A DNA stretch of 64,000 bases, taken from assembly GCA_014871385.1 (NCBI GenBank), contig MU104857.1, positions 1 to 64,000 on the forward strand, in the 5' to 3' direction. This stretch comes from Ceratodon purpureus. Its lineage: Eukaryota > Streptophyta > Bryopsida > Pseudoditrichales > Ditrichaceae. The position numbers and the translations under genes were made by a program. Shown here in pieces: positions 60,485 to 64,000 of this stretch. Every line of letters begins with the position of its first letter. Positions within the stretch are counted from its first letter, which is position 1. A model generated the notes under the pieces. The model ran no database searches. It saw nothing but the letters and a program-made list of their open reading frames with translations, and was not told where the DNA came from.

Positions 60485-61759
60485 CTACAGACGTTTCCCA
60501 TCGCCCACACAAACTGGAGCACGTGGCTGGGCATCCTTCTGCAATATGTCCCTGACACAGAGGTCCTGGTGTGTTGCCCGATAGTGGTGGCCGTACCGTG
60601 GATTCGTTTCTCTCAGTGGATGTTCAGGTAAGATGTCCGCAGTGGCGCTCACCACGTTGTATATCATGACCTTTCCTGATGAATTCGAGAATAACACCAC
60701 CGAGCTGCAGGAGCCATTGAAGTTCAAACGCAATGCCAAACAGGTAATGGCAAGACCACGTTTTCTGATTCGTTCACCAAAAAGATGGGAGAGCGTTGAT
60801 GCCGGGATTCGGAGGACAATCCTGGATGTTTTCTCTAAAACTTGAATCTCGACCATCTCCAACATCATTGCACCTGAAGTAGATGGGGCAGACCGCCATA
60901 ACATCACGAACAACTTGCCGCCGCTGACCACGAGTTCCACGAGATCCGCTGCCGGAAGGTTTTCGAAAACCGTGCTCCAAGTATCCTTTTCGATATCATA
61001 CGACGCAAGAAAGTGCCCCAATGAACCAAACACAGTGAAAATTGCATACAAGCCCTGTTGGAACACTACAGCCGACCTTGCAAAGTTGTTGTCTGAACCT
61101 CCCCTCGGCGGCTGACTTGCACAACGCCATTTGTTTGTGGATGATACATACATCCACAGACACGGATGGAAACCTGTTTTTCCAAAACCAGAGTTGTCAA
61201 ACAGGAAGATTCTAAAGACGCGAGATCCACGGTCTGCAGCCACGACCACTATGGAACGCACCTTGCCTTCATTTGGGCAAGGAACAAGCATCCATCTCAT
61301 CTTCAATATTGGATCAGACACCTGTATACAACAAACGGATGGACCGCCATGATTGCTGCCCTCGTCCTCGACTGGACAACAAAACTCAGCAACAAGGCCG
61401 TCGCCCATAGCCACGTCTCTTGTATCGAACCCTTGGTCGACAGAGCCTTTGATCAAATACCAGCGCCTCTCGTCCAGATCTAGAAAACAAGTCATCCCTC
61501 TCACGGAGCGGTCAATTCTGGTGTGAGGATCTGAATGAAATTTGGTAGAGAAACACACTCCGAGGCCACGTCCCACCCAGGTCTGCTCGTAAGAGTCGTG
61601 GAACCTAGAACTACAGATAATGTGGTTCCACCCCTTACACACAGTCCGCATCCTACACAACACCGGCAACGGCAAAAAGGCAAGCACGCGCTCCATAACC
61701 TCCGATGGCAGAATGCTTTGCCGCACGCCATGGATTGAACGCGAACTAGTTCCAGCCAT
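60485..61759 (-). CDS. F-box / kelch-like protein, intronless
   Basis: 424 codons from an ATG at 61,759. The F-box lies at residues ~16-60 (LPSEVMERVLAFLPLPVLCR, then VCKGWNHIICSSRFHD). Beta-propeller-like blades follow, with recurring W and G pairs (WMYVSSTNKW, YDIEKDTWSTVFENLP, LVVSGGKLFVMLWR), as in plant F-box/kelch proteins that act as substrate adaptors of SCF ubiquitin ligases. The substrate cannot be told. One uninterrupted exon contrasts with the intron-rich neighbours. Confidence 0.88.
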   Translation of the reverse strand: MAGTSSRSIHGVRQSILPSEVMERVLAFLPLPVLCRMRTVCKGWNHIICSSRFHDSYEQTWVGRGLGVCFSTKFHSDPHTRIDRSVRGMTCFLDLDERRWYLIKGSVDQGFDTRDVAMGDGLVAEFCCPVEDEGSNHGGPSVCCIQVSDPILKMRWMLVPCPNEGKVRSIVVVAADRGSRVFRIFLFDNSGFGKTGFHPCLWMYVSSTNKWRCASQPPRGGSDNNFARSAVVFQQGLYAIFTVFGSLGHFLASYDIEKDTWSTVFENLPAADLVELVVSGGKLFVMLWRSAPSTSGAMMLEMVEIQVLEKTSRIVLRIPASTLSHLFGERIRKRGLAITCLALRLNFNGSCSSVVLFSNSSGKVMIYNVVSATADILPEHPLRETNPRYGHHYRATHQDLCVRDILQKDAQPRAPVCVGDGKRL

Positions 61760-61832
61760 GACTATCTCTGCACACCATTACATTCCAACAAAATTACGTT
61801 ATAACACATTGGTGCATAGCGCAAAACATGAG

Positions 61833-61884
61833 TTAGGGTTCGGGGATCGTTGCTAAAACGAAGTGCCCTACAAAACCCTAAACC
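61833..61884. promoter_or_regulatory. Teloboxes upstream of the F-box gene
   Basis: TTAGGGTT (61,833-61,840) and AAACCCTAAACC (61,873-61,884) lie 75-125 bp upstream of the ATG, a usual place for plant telobox elements. Confidence 0.5.
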
Positions 61885-63739
61885 TTTACCATCAACCGAA
61901 CTCATTGCAAACTGAGACAATGAGGAGACGGACATCAAAACAAACTTCCGAAACACCCCTTCCAGCATTCGCAATCATCACATATTAGCACATAGTAGAC
62001 ACCCTTGCAAGTTGCATGAAAGCCCTCTGCAAAATTTCAGATTCCCTTCGAAAGGAATGCTCCAGGTCCGGTAATACTGACAGGACCAAGTTGAGTACAA
62101 GTCTTGATCCGGGACCCGACGCCATACTCTCGATGTCCCGATCACATCTATCACAAATTCTACGTCACCCTGAACCGATTCCCCAAGATAAATTCATAAC
62201 AACCCAAGCGTCTACGATGTCAATTGGAATTCTGTTCCAGCCACCGTCCACGGACGAAACCCGTTGAGGACGGGCTACTCCGAGAGGCTCAGAACGAACC
62301 AAATCAGAGTCCTAGCAATGAAAGGCGGTAAGATCTGCGAGTGATGGAGTAGTGCCGTACGGAACCCACTAACTGCAGGACAATGTCACAAATTGTCGAT
62401 GTCACATGTCCCAAAAACCCCGACAGCATCAGAATGCCCCGAAGCGATAAACACTGCTCGACAAAGCCTAAAACCATCGACAGCCTCCAAATATGCCACA
62501 CGGCACAATGCTCGTTCACAGCCACACCCACTCGACCGCACCAAACACCCGATAAAAAAACATAACACAAGCAAGACTTTTGTGAACAGAAAGTCCAGCC
62601 AAAAAGGCTACAGAATCAACACCCCGCACCCTCCCACAACAAAACAACACCCAATCGTTCACCTAACCCTCCGCCCTAGTACCCAACACTAAGAGCGCCA
62701 AAATGCACGACACCGCACGAGACCGCTGCATGTTACCGTTCCCACACGACGAACAAGATCCACAGCGCGCTCACCACCAGTCCTCCATACGCAAAACCAC
62801 GCACGACACCACCATAATCATGCGGCATCCACACGAACATCACACCTCACCAAATTCCTGATATTGTGAGGACCATCGCAGGTTTGGAAGCTGAAGGTGA
62901 CGACGTTCCATTTGAATACGTCCGGAAAACAATGCCAAATGGCACCATGTTCTCCCCAGTCTGTATTCAAGTAGCTTCCCAGGAGTAGAAAAAACCGCAA
63001 TCTATATACAGAGTGACTGAATCCGGAAGGAGGAGCACAGGATCAGGCGGCTCAGAGTTCAGGTGATTTAACCTGGTGACTACAAGACGAGGATCATTGG
63101 GAAAAAAGTGATTTGATCCGAAAACGTCACGGTATTACTAGTGCTATGTTACCCAACGGTGTCCATAGTCCTAATTGCCAAGGCATGTCCCATAAATGAA
63201 AAGACCGATTCAGCTAAAGCAGTTAAATGAAAACTCCGTAAGGAACAAGTCCTAAAAGGTGTAAGCACAGTACTGTAAACCATGCTCCAAACGATGGAAA
63301 ATATAATAACCTAGGCCAAAATTGAGGAAACTGTTAGTGCGGAGCATGGAAGATCTGCCTCCAAGTATGCCCGTAACTTGGGGGTGGGGGATCCTTCGGA
63401 ACGAATCTCGCCTGCACCATCCGAGCCATTGTTTAACTAAGAGAGATCCGCATGGTCTTATCAAAGGATGACAACTTGGTATTATTATACCAGTACTCAG
63501 CATTGCATAAGTATGCAAGTTGGTCTAAAAACGCCAGCTTAGTATATACTAACATCGCACCTATATAAGCGCTGAATCGTTTGCTGAACACACAAGTCAT
63601 TTATAGCTGAACCAGGCTTCATTTTCGACATTCAAGAGAAAATTGAACCAACCGCAAGATGTCCATAATATTCTAAAACAGGATATAAAATACTGGAGTA
63701 CTTGCACAGAAACAGTAAAATCCTTGTCATAATGCACTA
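61885..63739. other. Stretch without a supported gene
   Basis: Between 62,380 and 62,820 the plus strand is markedly rich in A and C, with few T and G, and gives spurious open frames. A 60-codon minus frame at 62,818-63,000 (LNTDWGEHGAIWHCFPDVF) looks protein-like but has no clear borders. Confidence 0.4.
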
Positions 63740-64000
63740 CTATGCAGCATTCAGTTCCTCAGTTTCTGATATGATTGCAGCATGGAATTGTGGTAGTCTA
63801 GTATGATTGATGCTTGGGAGCTCAACAGCGATGACCGATGCCCAGGAATCGTGAAACACCACAACCTCAATTCTGCGAGGAATCGAGTACCGCTTCTCGA
63901 TTGTCTTTTCGTCAAGCCCCACTGTAGCCATGAGATACACTCGTGTCCGAGCCCTCTCCTTCCGAGGCACCTTCGTCGTCGCAAATTCAACCTGATCTTT
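63740..64000 (-). CDS. 3' end of an unrecognised gene (right-edge partial)
   Basis: Open from the window edge to a stop at 63,740, giving 86 codons that include VEFATTKVPRKERARTRVYL, MATVGLDEKTIEKRY and VVVFHDSWASVIAVELP. The alternation of charged and hydrophobic residues and the even composition support coding. Family not recognised. Confidence 0.55.
   Translation of the reverse strand, partial: KDQVEFATTKVPRKERARTRVYLMATVGLDEKTIEKRYSIPRRIEVVVFHDSWASVIAVELPSINHTRLPQFHAAIISETEELNAA

Noticed and set aside
62393-62692. Plus-strand frame of 99 codons
   Set aside because: Produced by A/C-rich low-complexity DNA, with no splice signals or protein-like pattern.

Overview
The window is nuclear DNA from a plant-lineage eukaryote. 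Genes are split by introns with GT-AG borders, some exons are as short as 42-45 bp, telomere-type motifs are of the TTTAGGG kind, and two recognisable genes (EDM2 and POT1) have their plant forms. The low gene density, large Ty3/gypsy elements and GC near 50% would fit a charophyte alga such as Chara, or an early land plant. That placement is inference. Nearly all genes lie on the minus strand.

Left part (1-18.9 kb): several minus-strand genes I do not recognise, seen as in-phase exon chains. Two of them (1-1.8 kb and 7.4-9.4 kb) are diverged copies of one gene family, and the noncoding DNA after them is duplicated too (5.8-7.0 kb and 10.2-10.7 kb). Other features are a 0.55-kb tandem duplication, a palindrome with arms of about 130 bp, a 24-bp minisatellite and a 1.1-kb AT-rich island with hairpins.

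Middle (18.9-40.0 kb): an 11-exon EDM2-like gene (three PHD-type fingers, then a degenerate DNA-methyltransferase-like domain with an NPPF motif). Its first intron holds a complete-looking 15.3-kb Ty3/gypsy LTR retrotransposon (23,810-39,109; target-site duplication CCTTC).

Right part (41.6-58.5 kb): a 10-exon POT1 (telomere end-binding) gene. Its last coding exon is split by a second Ty3/gypsy element of 13.4 kb (41,638-55,004; target-site duplication GGCTT), 17 codons before the native stop. Beyond it lie an intronless F-box/kelch-like gene (60.5-61.8 kb) and the 3' end of an unknown gene at the right edge.

The two retrotransposons are related but distinct families. Both read in the same direction as the host gene they entered. 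Both have a tRNA-Asp-type primer site, near-identical LTRs (so both are young), and gag and pol in one frame separated by a single UGA. Both also have very long LTRs (3.5-3.7 kb) that encode a homologous protein of 622 or 731 residues just downstream of a TATA box. That LTR-encoded protein is the best candidate here for an undescribed system. The insertion into EDM2 is also notable, because plant EDM2 is known to control genes that carry intronic transposons.
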